This document shows, piece after piece, positions 11,696 to 19,453 of a stretch of DNA of 35,269 nt. Each line of letters opens with the position of its first letter. The first letter of the stretch is position 1. The notes under the pieces are model-generated. The model saw only the letters and a list, made by a program, of their open reading frames with translations. It ran no database searches and was not told the DNA's origin. Source of the DNA: a virus. The position numbers were made by a program, and so were the translations under genes. The stretch is taken from IMG/VR virus record IMGVR_UViG_3300020467_000020, positions 1-35,269 of that record, one strand, 5' to 3'.

Positions 11696-11858
11696 ACAAC
11701 AAGCCTATTATGATTGGCTTTCTAACTGTCCAGTTAGCTTTGAAATTGCTTTCTCAATTGATAGTGAAAGTAATCAAGAAAATCATAAAGATGAATTCGT
11801 TATCTTTCGAGATATTCCAAGAACTAAATTGACTGTAATTAATGGAACTAAAAAGTAA
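11682..11858 (+). CDS. Small WLxxCPV protein, copy 2
   Basis: 58 residues. YYDWLSNCPVSFEIAFSIDS is followed by an acidic loop and then DEFVIFRDIPRTKLTVINGT. It has one of the best ribosome sites in the window (GAGGAGG 6 nt before the ATG), inside copy 1. This placement fixes the start at 11682 rather than further upstream. Function unknown. Confidence 0.6.
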   Translation: MPMTKQQAYYDWLSNCPVSFEIAFSIDSESNQENHKDEFVIFRDIPRTKLTVINGTKK

Positions 11859-11956
11859 CATTAGTTGCACAGATCTCTTTACATTACTAAAATGTAATTC
11901 CTAGTGTATTATTTATGCACTCATTAAATTCAACCTTAATTAACTTAATCACTACT

Positions 11957-12355
11957 ATGCAAATTTTTAAAGCTTTCAAATCTTTAGTTCCTTCGATAGA
12001 ACTAACAAATGATTCATCCAAAACTTCTCATCTTGTTGGCACCTGGACTGATAGTCAAGGTTATAGAGATGAACATAAACTATCTTTCAGATATGTTCGT
12101 AACTCTGAAAAACTAGCTTCTTTAAAAGGTAAACCCAATCTAAAAACTAAAGATATTGAATATGTTGATGAATGGGGTAACAAGCATGTACTAACAGCAC
12201 AAAGAGCTAAAGAAATTATTCGTTTAGCACAATCTATTTCTGAACAAGCTGGTGCTTTAGCTGATCTTTATGAAGAAGCTGGTATTACTACTTCAGAAGT
12301 TCTTGGGAATAATAATTTAATTGAAATTAAAGCAGAAGGTTTAAGTCCTGCTTAA
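11957..12355 (+). CDS. Hypothetical protein
   Basis: 132 residues from ATG 11957; an in-frame ATG at 11915 would add 14 residues, but the intervening stretch TTCAACCTTAATTAACTTAATC looks like the SD-less leader found before other genes. Beta-rich N-terminal half (KTSHLVGTWTDSQGYRDEHK; SFRYVRNSEKLASLKG) and helical C-terminal half (RAKEIIRLAQSISEQAGALA). No family recognised. Confidence 0.6.
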   Translation: MQIFKAFKSLVPSIELTNDSSKTSHLVGTWTDSQGYRDEHKLSFRYVRNSEKLASLKGKPNLKTKDIEYVDEWGNKHVLTAQRAKEIIRLAQSISEQAGALADLYEEAGITTSEVLGNNNLIEIKAEGLSPA

Positions 12356-12366
12356 ATTATCTATAA

Positions 12367-12400
12367 TTAGTTCAATATTTAAAATTAAAATATTAACTAA
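12367..12400 (+). promoter_or_regulatory. Long hairpin ending at a start codon
   Basis: TTAGTT-C-AATATTT (12367-12380) pairs with AAATATT-AACTAA (12388-12400), 13 bp with one bulged C and a 7-nt loop. Its last base is the A of the ATG at 12400. As DNA it may be an operator; as RNA it would restrict access to the start codon. Confidence 0.45.
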
Positions 12401-12720
12401 TGACTTCTGAAACAGAAAAATTAATTGAAGATACTATTTCTTTAATACCAGAACATACATGGCCAATTGTTATAGATGAACTATCTAAAAGAATTGTAAA
12501 TGTTATGCCTTCTGATGTAATTGAAGAATTAACAGGAGATCAATTAGATTTTGATAAAGCTCACGAAACTTTATTATCTTATTATTTAGCTTTAAAAGAT
12601 AATAGAAAAAAGATAATTAAAGATGCTTTTGGTTTTGTAGGAGCTGTGCAAATTTTACATTATTTAGATCATCTAAATTTAGATAAAATTTCTGCTGTTC
12701 AATCTGAATTAGCAACATAG
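12400..12720 (+). CDS. Acidic helical hypothetical protein
   Basis: 106 residues, unrecognised. Rich in Leu, Ile and Asp/Glu (KLIEDTISLIPEHTWPIVID; SDVIEELTGDQLDFDKAHET). No membrane span despite a hydrophobic stretch (FGFVGAVQILHYL). The ATG is at the base of the hairpin described above. Confidence 0.6.
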   Translation: MTSETEKLIEDTISLIPEHTWPIVIDELSKRIVNVMPSDVIEELTGDQLDFDKAHETLLSYYLALKDNRKKIIKDAFGFVGAVQILHYLDHLNLDKISAVQSELAT

Positions 12721-12732
12721 CTCCTAATCCTA

Positions 12733-12867
12733 TTACTTCTTAATTTTTCTTTTACTTGCATTTTGCTCTCTATCTCTCAGAATTTCTCTGTTATACCTTG
12801 TATCTAACATGACATTACCTCTTTTATCTTTTAGATAAGAGATTCCTCTGTAAGTGAGTTTAATCAT
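12733..12867 (-). CDS. DUF4278-like small protein
   Basis: 44 residues on the minus strand. The start MIKLTYRGISYLKDKRG matches the opening of DUF4278 proteins (MKLTYRGxxY), short proteins of unknown function found mainly in cyanobacteria and their phages. The rest is very basic (RDREQNASKRKIKK). A purine-rich GGAT lies about 9 nt upstream. It is set in the 256-nt plus-strand gap between 12720 and 12977, tail-to-tail with the gene before. It is the clearest host clue among the small genes. Confidence 0.65.
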   Translation of the reverse strand: MIKLTYRGISYLKDKRGNVMLDTRYNREILRDREQNASKRKIKK

Positions 12868-12976
12868 TTTCTGTATCCTTTGTTACTAAAATGATATTAT
12901 TACACCTCAAGAAATCATGTGGTTCAAGTTGTAACAAAACTTACAAATTTAACAATTTATTTACAAATCAACACAA

Positions 12977-13327
12977 ATGGAATTTTCTACTAAGCTTATT
13001 GATCTTGATTTAAATCAAATCCACTATTTAATTGATCTTGTTTCGCAAGATATTGAAAATGAAAAAAGAGATTATGAAAATAAATATAATTGTTATGATG
13101 AAAAACAAGGAAATTTATCTAATGAAGAATTAAATAGAATTCATAATGTAATGGCTATGAAACAACATATTGTTATAAAACAACTTTATGTTCTTTCTCA
13201 GTTATATCTTGCTTCTGATTTTTCTTCAAAAAAATCTAATAAATCTAAAAAAGAATTGCCTAAAACATTAGATTCTTACCAAATTCAAGAAATTCCAGAG
13301 GAAATGTTAGACGGTTTTAACCTTTAA
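12977..13327 (+). CDS. Helical protein of the LDLNQIHxLIDLV type
   Basis: 116 residues. STKLIDLDLNQIHYLIDLVS then QDIENEKRDYENKYN parallels the product at 11016. A long helix and a Lys/Ser-rich segment (SSKKSNKSKKELPK) follow. Probably a paralogue with the same unknown role. Starts after ATCAACACAA leader. Confidence 0.6.
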   Translation: MEFSTKLIDLDLNQIHYLIDLVSQDIENEKRDYENKYNCYDEKQGNLSNEELNRIHNVMAMKQHIVIKQLYVLSQLYLASDFSSKKSNKSKKELPKTLDSYQIQEIPEEMLDGFNL

Positions 13328-13329
13328 TT

Positions 13330-13623
13330 ATGAAATGTCCTCAATGTAAGTCTAAAAAAACTAGAGTAGGTACTACTGAAGGTCGTCCTACTTTTACAAA
13401 AAGATATTGTAAATGTTTAGATTGTGGTTCAAAATTTCGAACTATTGAAAAACATTTTGACATTATAGAAAGACCAGGACCAAAAGAAGTTTTAAATCGT
13501 TATCAAATGGAATTGATTCATAAAAATAAATATATGTTATCTCGTAAAGAATGGGCAACTATTTATAAAGTTTCAATTTCATCTGTAGTTAAAGCAGAAA
13601 ATAAAGCAACTGCCATAAGTTAG
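13330..13623 (+). CDS. NrdR-like zinc ribbon with C-terminal helix-turn-helix
   Basis: 97 residues. MKCPQCKSKKTRV...CKCLDCGSKFRTIEKH gives two CxxC pairs about 25 residues apart, as in NrdR-type or transposase/Ogr-like zinc ribbons. Residues about 60-95 (NKYMLSRKEWATIYKVSISS) look like a helix-turn-helix (SRKEWATIYKVSISSVVKAE). The ATP-cone of true NrdR is missing, so it is not NrdR itself. A small phage transcription regulator acting on nearby operons is a fair guess. Confidence 0.65.
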   Translation: MKCPQCKSKKTRVGTTEGRPTFTKRYCKCLDCGSKFRTIEKHFDIIERPGPKEVLNRYQMELIHKNKYMLSRKEWATIYKVSISSVVKAENKATAIS

Positions 13624-13667
13624 TTGTATTTATTAAAAATTGTATTATTATTTATCAGAAATCGTCA

Positions 13668-13910
13668 ATGAAAAAAACAACAATGTCTTATGTAATTGCA
13701 TGTTGGAAAGATGGTGTTCCTCATGGTATACAAGTGGATAAGAATCAATTTAATCTTCTTCCACTTGATTCACAGACAAATGTATCTAAACTACTTAACA
13801 ACCCGCATCGAACCCAGATGCAAAAATTCTTGGATTGGATAAAAGAGAATGACAAAGAACTTAAAAATGAAGAATTCTCAATTCAAGACTACGGCAGATT
13901 CAGAAAATGA
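13668..13910 (+). CDS. Hypothetical protein before the DNA polymerase
   Basis: 80 residues, unrecognised: TMSYVIACWKDGVPHGIQVD then NQFNLLPLDSQTNVSKLLNN and an acidic Lys-rich tail. It overlaps the polymerase gene by 62 nt in another frame, so translation is likely coupled; the overlap is in the polymerase's poorly conserved N-terminus. Confidence 0.55.
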   Translation: MKKTTMSYVIACWKDGVPHGIQVDKNQFNLLPLDSQTNVSKLLNNPHRTQMQKFLDWIKENDKELKNEEFSIQDYGRFRK

Positions 13911-15711
13911 AAAATGGTTAATATTTGACTTAGAATCTGATGGTTTATATAATGATGTCACAAAAGTATATTGCTTATCTGTCTATGATATACAAAAAGA
14001 AAAGTTAATTACTTTTGAACCAGACTTTATTCAAGAAGGTATTAATTATTTATTAGATGCAAACGTACTTATAGGACATAACATTCTTTTTTATGATATT
14101 CCTGTCTTAGAAAAAATATATTCATTTGATTTTAAAGGAAGAATTATAGATACTCTGTTATGTACTCGTCTTATATGGCCTAAAGAAACCCTCTATGACA
14201 TTGACGAAGAACAACATCAGGAAGTTCCACCGAAACTTAAAGGATCTGCATCCCTTAAAGCATGGGGATATCGATTATCAGATCAGAAGATTGAATTTCA
14301 TGATTTCTCCGAATATTCCAAAGAAATGTTGGAGTATTGTATGCAAGATGTTCGGGTTACCAAAAAGTTATGGGAACACATCATTTCTCAAAACTATCCA
14401 GGATCTGCACTTCTTCTTGAACATCAATTTGCTAAAAGAATTAATAAACAAATTCGAACAGGTATTCCTTTTGATGTGGATGAATGTCTTGATCTTGTGG
14501 ATGATCTCAGAGGAAAAAAAGCAAACCTTGAAAAAAGTTTAGAACAATTATTTCCTCCTATTAAAAGATCAGAATGGTTTACTCCAAAAGTAAATAACAA
14601 AAAAAGAGGCTATATAAAAAATGTTCCATTTGAGAAAATTACTTATGAAAGATTCAATCCAGGTTCACGTAAACAAATTATTGAACGTCTACAACAAAAG
14701 TACCAATGGACACCAGAAGGAAAAACTGAAAAAGGAAATCCAAAACTTGATGATGATGTCCTTGAAAAATTACCCTTCCCAGAAGCTAAAACATTGGCAG
14801 AATACATGCTCATTAATAAGCGATTGGGACAAATAGCTGATGGTAATAATGCATGGTTAAAATTAGTTAATAACGATACAGGCAGAATTCATGGTGATGT
14901 TATTACCAATGGAACAATTACAGGCAGATGCAGTCACAGAAATCCCAACTGTTCCCAAGTAGTTGCTAGTGGTAAACCTTATGGAAAAGAATGTCGTTCC
15001 TTATTTCATGCTCCTTATGATTGGGATTTAATTGGAGTTGATGCAAAAGCGTTAGAATTACGGTGTCTTGCCGGATATCTAGCTTTTTGGGACCAAGGGG
15101 AATATGCAGCACTTGTTATCAATCCTAAAGTTGACATACATAGTTACAATCAAGAACAGTTTGGGGTTGCTTCTAGGGATATCAGTAAACGACTCCTTTA
15201 TGGGATGTTATATGGATGTGGTGCAGCTAAAGCAGGAAAAATAATTGATCCTAATGAAAAAAATGAAACACGTTTAAAAACATTAGGTCGTAATGCCATT
15301 AACGGTTTTATGAAAGGTGTTCCTGCTTTAAAAAAATTAAAAGATCAAATAGAAGAAACTATTTCCACTCGTGGTTATCTAATTGGTTTAGATCGACGCA
15401 TCCTTTACTGTCGCTCTTCTTTTAAAGGTTTAAATGTTTTATTGCAATCTGCTGGTGCAATTTTAATGAAACAAGTAGTTATTAACATTCATAAAAATAT
15501 TGAAACGAATCTAAATCTTCCTCATGGAAAAGGTTGGGAACAGCTATTAATGATTCATGATGAAGTACAACTTACTTGTATGAAACAACATACAGAAAAT
15601 ATAAGAAAAGAAGCTATGGACGCATTTCCACAAGCTCAAGAATTCTTTGGTTTCAGATGCAAAATTGAAGGTGATTCTTGTATTGGTAGTAATTGGTCCG
15701 AAACACATTAG
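13849..15711 (+). CDS. Family A (T7-like) DNA polymerase with 3'-5' exonuclease
   Basis: 620 residues. Exonuclease: FDLESDGL at about 26-33 (metal-binding D-x-E), LIGHNILFYDIPVL (Exo II) and YCMQDVRVTKKL (Exo III). Polymerase: GRCSHRNPNCSQV, motif A VDAKALELR (about 398), motif B RDISKRLLYGMLYG (about 444) with Lys and Tyr at the positions of T7 K522 and Y526, and motif C HDEVQ (about 569). All catalytic residues are present. Tyr at the 762-equivalent position is usual for virulent phages. It is somewhat shorter than T7 gp5 (704). ATG 13849 overlaps the previous gene; ATG 13867 is an alternative start that also leaves the exonuclease whole. Confidence 0.95.
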   Translation: MTKNLKMKNSQFKTTADSENEKWLIFDLESDGLYNDVTKVYCLSVYDIQKEKLITFEPDFIQEGINYLLDANVLIGHNILFYDIPVLEKIYSFDFKGRIIDTLLCTRLIWPKETLYDIDEEQHQEVPPKLKGSASLKAWGYRLSDQKIEFHDFSEYSKEMLEYCMQDVRVTKKLWEHIISQNYPGSALLLEHQFAKRINKQIRTGIPFDVDECLDLVDDLRGKKANLEKSLEQLFPPIKRSEWFTPKVNNKKRGYIKNVPFEKITYERFNPGSRKQIIERLQQKYQWTPEGKTEKGNPKLDDDVLEKLPFPEAKTLAEYMLINKRLGQIADGNNAWLKLVNNDTGRIHGDVITNGTITGRCSHRNPNCSQVVASGKPYGKECRSLFHAPYDWDLIGVDAKALELRCLAGYLAFWDQGEYAALVINPKVDIHSYNQEQFGVASRDISKRLLYGMLYGCGAAKAGKIIDPNEKNETRLKTLGRNAINGFMKGVPALKKLKDQIEETISTRGYLIGLDRRILYCRSSFKGLNVLLQSAGAILMKQVVINIHKNIETNLNLPHGKGWEQLLMIHDEVQLTCMKQHTENIRKEAMDAFPQAQEFFGFRCKIEGDSCIGSNWSETH

Positions 15712-15713
15712 AA

Positions 15714-15735
15714 TAACGTCCTGAGCATGACGTTA
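15714..15735 (+). promoter_or_regulatory. Hairpin/operator after the polymerase gene
   Basis: TAACGTC (15714-15720) and GACGTTA (15729-15735) form a perfect 7-bp inverted repeat with an 8-nt loop, 3 nt after the polymerase stop. No T run follows, so it is more likely an RNA-stabilising hairpin or an operator for the SSB gene than a terminator. Confidence 0.45.
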
Positions 15736-15764
15736 AAAGGTTTCAACTCATTCTCAATTCAATT

Positions 15765-16613
15765 ATGAATTTTATTACTGTGTCAGCTAAAATAGTTGAC
15801 CAACCAAAATCTCTCGATTCTCGTATTGCTTGTACTACATGCACTATTGAAATACCAAAACCTAAATTTGGTAATAGTTATGTTTCTGTTTATGCAGAAT
15901 TAAAAATGTGGGGTAAAAATGCTAATCACGAACTTTTACTCAATGCTCCAATAGGACAAACTCTTTTAATTAATGAAGGAGAATTAGTTATTAATTATGA
16001 TAAAGAAACTAAAACAAATACAGTAAATATTAAAGCTAAAAATATAGCTCCTTATCATGAAACATATCCTACTGTAAATGTTGTAGTGTTAGGAGGAAGA
16101 ACTACATTAGATTTTGATCCTTCAGATCCAAAACAACGTAACTATAAAGCTACTGCTTCAGGATGGTTATTTGCTGAACAACGTATAGGTGTTCAAAATA
16201 GAAGCATTGATAAGTATCCTGACGTTTATACTTTTAAATCTGTTTATAACAATAATGCACAATATAGAAAAGAAAATTATCCTGATGCAATTGCAAATCA
16301 TTTAAATAAAAAGAATGTTCCAATTACAATTAAAGGTTCTTTAATAAGAGAAGAATCAAAGAATCCTCAAACAGGAGATTCTAGATATTATCCTAAAATT
16401 TTATTAGGAGATGACAATTCTTTAATTGTTAATACATCAAAACAAAATCAATCACAAAGTGTAAAGCCACAAGAGCCAAAACCTCAATCAGTATCTACAG
16501 TTATAACAGAAAATCCATGGAAAGATCCTGATCCTCTTCCTAGTTTGGCTCCAGATCCTAGACCTTTATCTACGATCAATGTAGAACCAAATACTGACGA
16601 TCAACCTTTCTAA
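15765..16613 (+). CDS. ssb: Single-stranded DNA-binding protein with tandem OB-like halves
   Basis: 282 residues. Two OB-like halves are visible: 1-105 (MNFITVSAKIVDQPKSL; VYAELKMWGKNA; GQTLLINEGELVINYD) and about 108-225 (TVNVVVLGGRTTLDFDPSDP; ATASGWLFAEQ). A Gln/Pro-rich linker follows and the protein ends TDDQPF, an acidic-aromatic tail like the DDDIPF tip by which bacterial SSB recruits partners. Family members usually have one OB fold per chain; a duplicated form may act as a dimer. It follows the polymerase and would coat template strands. Leader CTCATTCTCAATTCAATT. Confidence 0.75.
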   Translation: MNFITVSAKIVDQPKSLDSRIACTTCTIEIPKPKFGNSYVSVYAELKMWGKNANHELLLNAPIGQTLLINEGELVINYDKETKTNTVNIKAKNIAPYHETYPTVNVVVLGGRTTLDFDPSDPKQRNYKATASGWLFAEQRIGVQNRSIDKYPDVYTFKSVYNNNAQYRKENYPDAIANHLNKKNVPITIKGSLIREESKNPQTGDSRYYPKILLGDDNSLIVNTSKQNQSQSVKPQEPKPQSVSTVITENPWKDPDPLPSLAPDPRPLSTINVEPNTDDQPF

Positions 16614-16627
16614 ATTTCTAGGCTTCA

Positions 16628-16658
16628 TCTGCAGTCATGGATAATGCCTCTGCAGTCA
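16628..16658. repeat. Direct repeat, possible operator
   Basis: TCTGCAGTCA occurs at 16628-16637 and 16649-16658, 21 nt apart, i.e. two helical turns on the same face. It lies in the 123-nt gap before the gene at 16737. Downstream GGGAGA (about 16672) can pair with TCTCCC (about 16705), enclosing GTGGG/CCTAC. Confidence 0.4.
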
Positions 16659-16736
16659 CTGTGTAAGTTGGGGAGACATTGTGGGTTCGTCCTACTAAGA
16701 GCTTCTCCCTCCTAGTTTTCCCTCTTGCTTATTTTT

Positions 16737-17756
16737 ATGACTATTTCTATGTCTACTTCTAAGAAAAAAACAACTCTTACAACAGCTAGATCTTATGATT
16801 CTTTTTTAATGTTTAAAGAAAAAGAATACATTGATGGTCTTCAAAGCTTTGTTACTATTCAACCATTAAATAAATCTAAAAAAAGAGGTTGGTTTATTCG
16901 TAAATCTGATCTTGATACTTGTGGTTGGAATGCTACTGAACAAGATTTTGATTCTAATTCTGTTATTTGGGACTATAAACAAACTTTTGGAATGCCTCCA
17001 AATACTTCAATTGAAGAAGGTTTGAATTTTGTATCTCCTAGAGTTCAAATCTTAATGCGTTCACCTCTTATGGTTGAAGAAACTACAGGATTAAGACAAA
17101 CAATTGGATGTCTTGATAATGAAGATGTTAAAGAATTATTTGATGCTGATAAAACAGCAGCAGAATTAGCAGCATCTAAAAATGAAATGTACAAACGTAA
17201 GTATGGTGTTAGAACTAAGTATCTAATTCACATATTGAAAGCAGATAATACAATAGCTCATAAAGTTCCTATTGTTCTAACTTTAAAAGGATTAAATGGT
17301 ACTGATATGTCTGAAAAATTAAAAATATTTGAAAAAGAAATGCACAAAACTTTATCTAAAGTTATTGATGCAGAAGTACCTTTAAAGTTTAATCCAAAAG
17401 TTAATTCAACTTATGTTTTTATTCCTACTTTCAATTCTGAAATGAGAGGAAAAAATTCAGTTGAAATTTGTGCTATAGAACATTTTGAAGCTCCTGATTA
17501 TTCTTCCAAAGAAGCAGCTCTTGAATCTATTGATAGATTAAGTATCCCTGATTCTGAAAGAGAAACTACATTTAAAAAGATTGATGATCAATGGTATCAA
17601 GACTATATCAATCAACATTCTTTACAAGATGCTAAAAAATTAGGAGGTGCTTATGGTATCAAAGAAGGATTAAAAATCTTACCTAAAGGAGCAGAAGAAT
17701 CTACAACAGTAGATGTAGTTGTTAATAAAGATACAGGAGAAGATTCCTCTTTATGA
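16737..17756 (+). CDS. Hypothetical protein of replication module
   Basis: 339 residues from ATG 16737 (an earlier in-frame TTG is less likely). Not recognised. Mixed alpha/beta; features seen are a Ser/Thr/Lys start, an aromatic segment (KSKKRGWFIRKSDLDTCGWN), an acidic helix (NEDVKELFDADKTAAELAAS) and a beta-rich end of the core (TYVFIPTFNSEMRGKNSVEI). The C-terminus is acidic and disordered. Placed between SSB and the SWIM-type protein, it is likely a DNA-metabolism partner, but no motif shows it. Its last 6 nt overlap the minus-strand gene tail-to-tail. Confidence 0.7.
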   Translation: MTISMSTSKKKTTLTTARSYDSFLMFKEKEYIDGLQSFVTIQPLNKSKKRGWFIRKSDLDTCGWNATEQDFDSNSVIWDYKQTFGMPPNTSIEEGLNFVSPRVQILMRSPLMVEETTGLRQTIGCLDNEDVKELFDADKTAAELAASKNEMYKRKYGVRTKYLIHILKADNTIAHKVPIVLTLKGLNGTDMSEKLKIFEKEMHKTLSKVIDAEVPLKFNPKVNSTYVFIPTFNSEMRGKNSVEICAIEHFEAPDYSSKEAALESIDRLSIPDSERETTFKKIDDQWYQDYINQHSLQDAKKLGGAYGIKEGLKILPKGAEESTTVDVVVNKDTGEDSSL

Positions 17757-17978
17757 TTTAAGAACAACATTAGTAGGACTAGTTAAATCTTTAATTAGTC
17801 CTTTTATTACAGCATTTCTTTGAGTACAAAGATCAGCTAAATATAAACCTATTTCTTTTAATTGTTCAGGAGATTCTGTATTAAGTAATGTTCTTCTAAT
17901 TCTTTCATATAAAAACTTATCTTCCACAGGAATTTCATAATTTCTAAACTCAAGTTTTTGTTCAGGTGTTTTTTCCAT
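17751..17978 (-). CDS. Small helical protein, weakly NblA-like
   Basis: 75 residues on the minus strand: TPEQKLEFRNYEIPVEDKFL, a middle helix and SPEQLKEIGLYLADLCTQRN + AVIKGLIKDL. The arrangement (E-Q-x-L/F ... S-x-E-Q ... L-x-x-L-x-x-Q-R-x-x-x-x-x-L-I-K) recalls NblA, the small phycobilisome-degradation adaptor also carried by some cyanophages, and small picocyanobacterial relatives. The match is only in pattern and the family is short and variable, so this is a weak call. A good Shine-Dalgarno (AGAGGA) precedes its ATG. Confidence 0.6.
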   Translation of the reverse strand: MEKTPEQKLEFRNYEIPVEDKFLYERIRRTLLNTESPEQLKEIGLYLADLCTQRNAVIKGLIKDLTSPTNVVLKS

Positions 17979-18026
17979 TGTTCCTCTTTTCTTTTTCTAT
18001 TCTACATCTAATTCAATTATTCAAAA

Positions 18027-18155
18027 ATGATACTAAGGTTCGGTTCCATTTCTTTAATTGTTATTAGTTATGTATGTATTAAAGTTAATCAATCTATTAA
18101 ACGTAAATCAAAAATTAAAAGTTTATATGGAGATGATTCTGAATTATTTATTTAA
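18027..18155 (+). CDS. Small membrane-anchored peptide
   Basis: 42 residues: MILRFGSISLIVISYVCIKV is a single hydrophobic segment followed by a basic, then acidic tail (RKSKIKSLYGDDSELFI). The charge pattern puts the C-terminus in the cytosol. Its 3' end overlaps the minus-strand gene by 12 nt. Confidence 0.5.
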   Translation: MILRFGSISLIVISYVCIKVNQSIKRKSKIKSLYGDDSELFI

Positions 18156-18296
18156 TTCAATAAATTCTTTAATACTATTAGACATTTCTCTATAGCTAAA
18201 TCCTACATAAAGTTGTCCTGCTATAACAGCAGCACACATTAAACCCCAAAAAACATAATACCAACCTGCTTTGATTTGGTGTGTTTTTTTATTCAT
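18144..18296 (-). CDS. Small cyanophage-type membrane protein
   Basis: 50 residues on the minus strand. After a polar start (MNKKTHQIKAGW) a single span YYVFWGLMCAAVIAGQLYVG is followed by FSYREMSNSIKEF. The W-Y-Y-x-x-W-G-x-x-x-A...GQ-x-Y-V-G pattern is like small membrane proteins I recall from marine cyanophages; function unknown. Such proteins are rare outside those phages, so it supports the host assignment. Confidence 0.65.
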   Translation of the reverse strand: MNKKTHQIKAGWYYVFWGLMCAAVIAGQLYVGFSYREMSNSIKEFIELNK

Positions 18297-18315
18297 CAAC
18301 TTAACCTAACTCAAC

Positions 18316-19203
18316 ATGACTAAAGAACTTTATTCTGAGTTAAATGAAACTCAAAAATTTATTTATACTCCTTCTATGATAGGAAGGACTTTTGAAAATT
18401 TCGATTTTTCTAATATTTGTACCATTTATAAATATAAACAATATTGTATTGTTAAAAGAACAAATGGCAATGAAGAAAAATACGATGCAGAAAAAATTAA
18501 ATCTTCCTATTATAATTTTATTAAAAGAACAGTTCCTTTCTTTTCTTATCTTGGTCCTAATTATAGAGGTCCTATCCCATGGATAAATAATAAAAATACT
18601 TATATTTTATTGAAAGGATGGAATTATCTTTATGCAAATTCTTATAAAACACCTGAAGCTATTATTCAACGTAAATGGATTAATTCTTTTAATAATATTA
18701 AAGACTTAAATGTTTTAAAAACTTTTCTGGAAAATTCTAATGATGATGATCCAGAAGAAGAAATTATTCCTGACGTAAAAGAATCTTTAGGTCATGTTAT
18801 TGTTCCTGGAAAAACATGTTCTTGCAAAGCTTTTCAAAAACAATCAAATAATTTAGATCTATTTAAAGAAGAATTTGGATCTGATTACAAACCTTATTGC
18901 AAACATCTTGTTTGGTATGACAATTTCAAAAAGTTTCAAATTGAAAGACAAATTTTAAGAGATAAATTAGAAGGTAAAATTGAATCAAAAGTTTCTTTAT
19001 GGTTTTATACTCCTAGTCCTCAGAAATTTGGTAAAGGTATTTTCAAAATTTATTATACCGATAAAGGTATTTATTCTAAACAATTTAAAACTGTAAAAAA
19101 TTTAACACAAGATGATGCTTGGGAATATTTCACTAGGATGATTAAAGCAGGTTATCTTCCATATGAAGGTTCACTTGTTCCCAAAATATCAAAAAAATTA
19201 TGA
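18316..19203 (+). CDS. SWIM zinc-finger protein
   Basis: 295 residues. CSCKAF at about 168-173 and YCKHLVWYDN at about 194-203 fit the SWIM signature C-x-C-x(n)-C-x-H. The N-terminal 130 residues are rich in Lys and aromatics; the C-terminal part (about 225-295) has a beta-rich ending. SWIM fingers bind DNA or proteins, often in recombination and transposition factors; here a role in strand exchange or in replication is inference. Leader CAACTTAACCTAACTCAAC before ATG. Overlaps the next gene by 4 nt. Confidence 0.75.
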   Translation: MTKELYSELNETQKFIYTPSMIGRTFENFDFSNICTIYKYKQYCIVKRTNGNEEKYDAEKIKSSYYNFIKRTVPFFSYLGPNYRGPIPWINNKNTYILLKGWNYLYANSYKTPEAIIQRKWINSFNNIKDLNVLKTFLENSNDDDPEEEIIPDVKESLGHVIVPGKTCSCKAFQKQSNNLDLFKEEFGSDYKPYCKHLVWYDNFKKFQIERQILRDKLEGKIESKVSLWFYTPSPQKFGKGIFKIYYTDKGIYSKQFKTVKNLTQDDAWEYFTRMIKAGYLPYEGSLVPKISKKL

Positions 19204-19403
19204 GAACTGTATTAATTGAAGCTTTACAAGACCATGCAAATGGACAAATTAAAAAACATAAAGCTAATATTGAAATTTATTTAAAAAATCCAACTGGCAT
19301 TGGAGAACATTCAGATATTGTTGGTTCTATAGAAAATGAATTAAATCAAATTGCTAAGTATGAAGATCAACTGTATATAATTAAAAAATATTTTACAATT
19401 TAA
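19200..19403 (+). CDS. Small helical protein coupled to the SWIM gene
   Basis: 67 residues, helical (VLIEALQDHANGQIKKHKAN; SIENELNQIAKYEDQLYIIK), unrecognised. ATGA overlap with the SWIM-type gene suggests a partner made in step with it. Confidence 0.6.
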   Translation: MRTVLIEALQDHANGQIKKHKANIEIYLKNPTGIGEHSDIVGSIENELNQIAKYEDQLYIIKKYFTI

Positions 19404-19453
19404 TTGTCCTAAAAACTATGACATAAAACTGGTTTACTTTAATTCAACTTAAA

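Noticed and set aside
13330-13623. Calling this gene NrdR
   Set aside because: The zinc ribbon is NrdR-like but the ATP-cone domain is missing and the C-terminal part looks like a helix-turn-helix.
14195-14836. Additional plus-strand open frames at 14195-14542 and 14621-14836
   Set aside because: They are off-frame shadows within the DNA polymerase gene.
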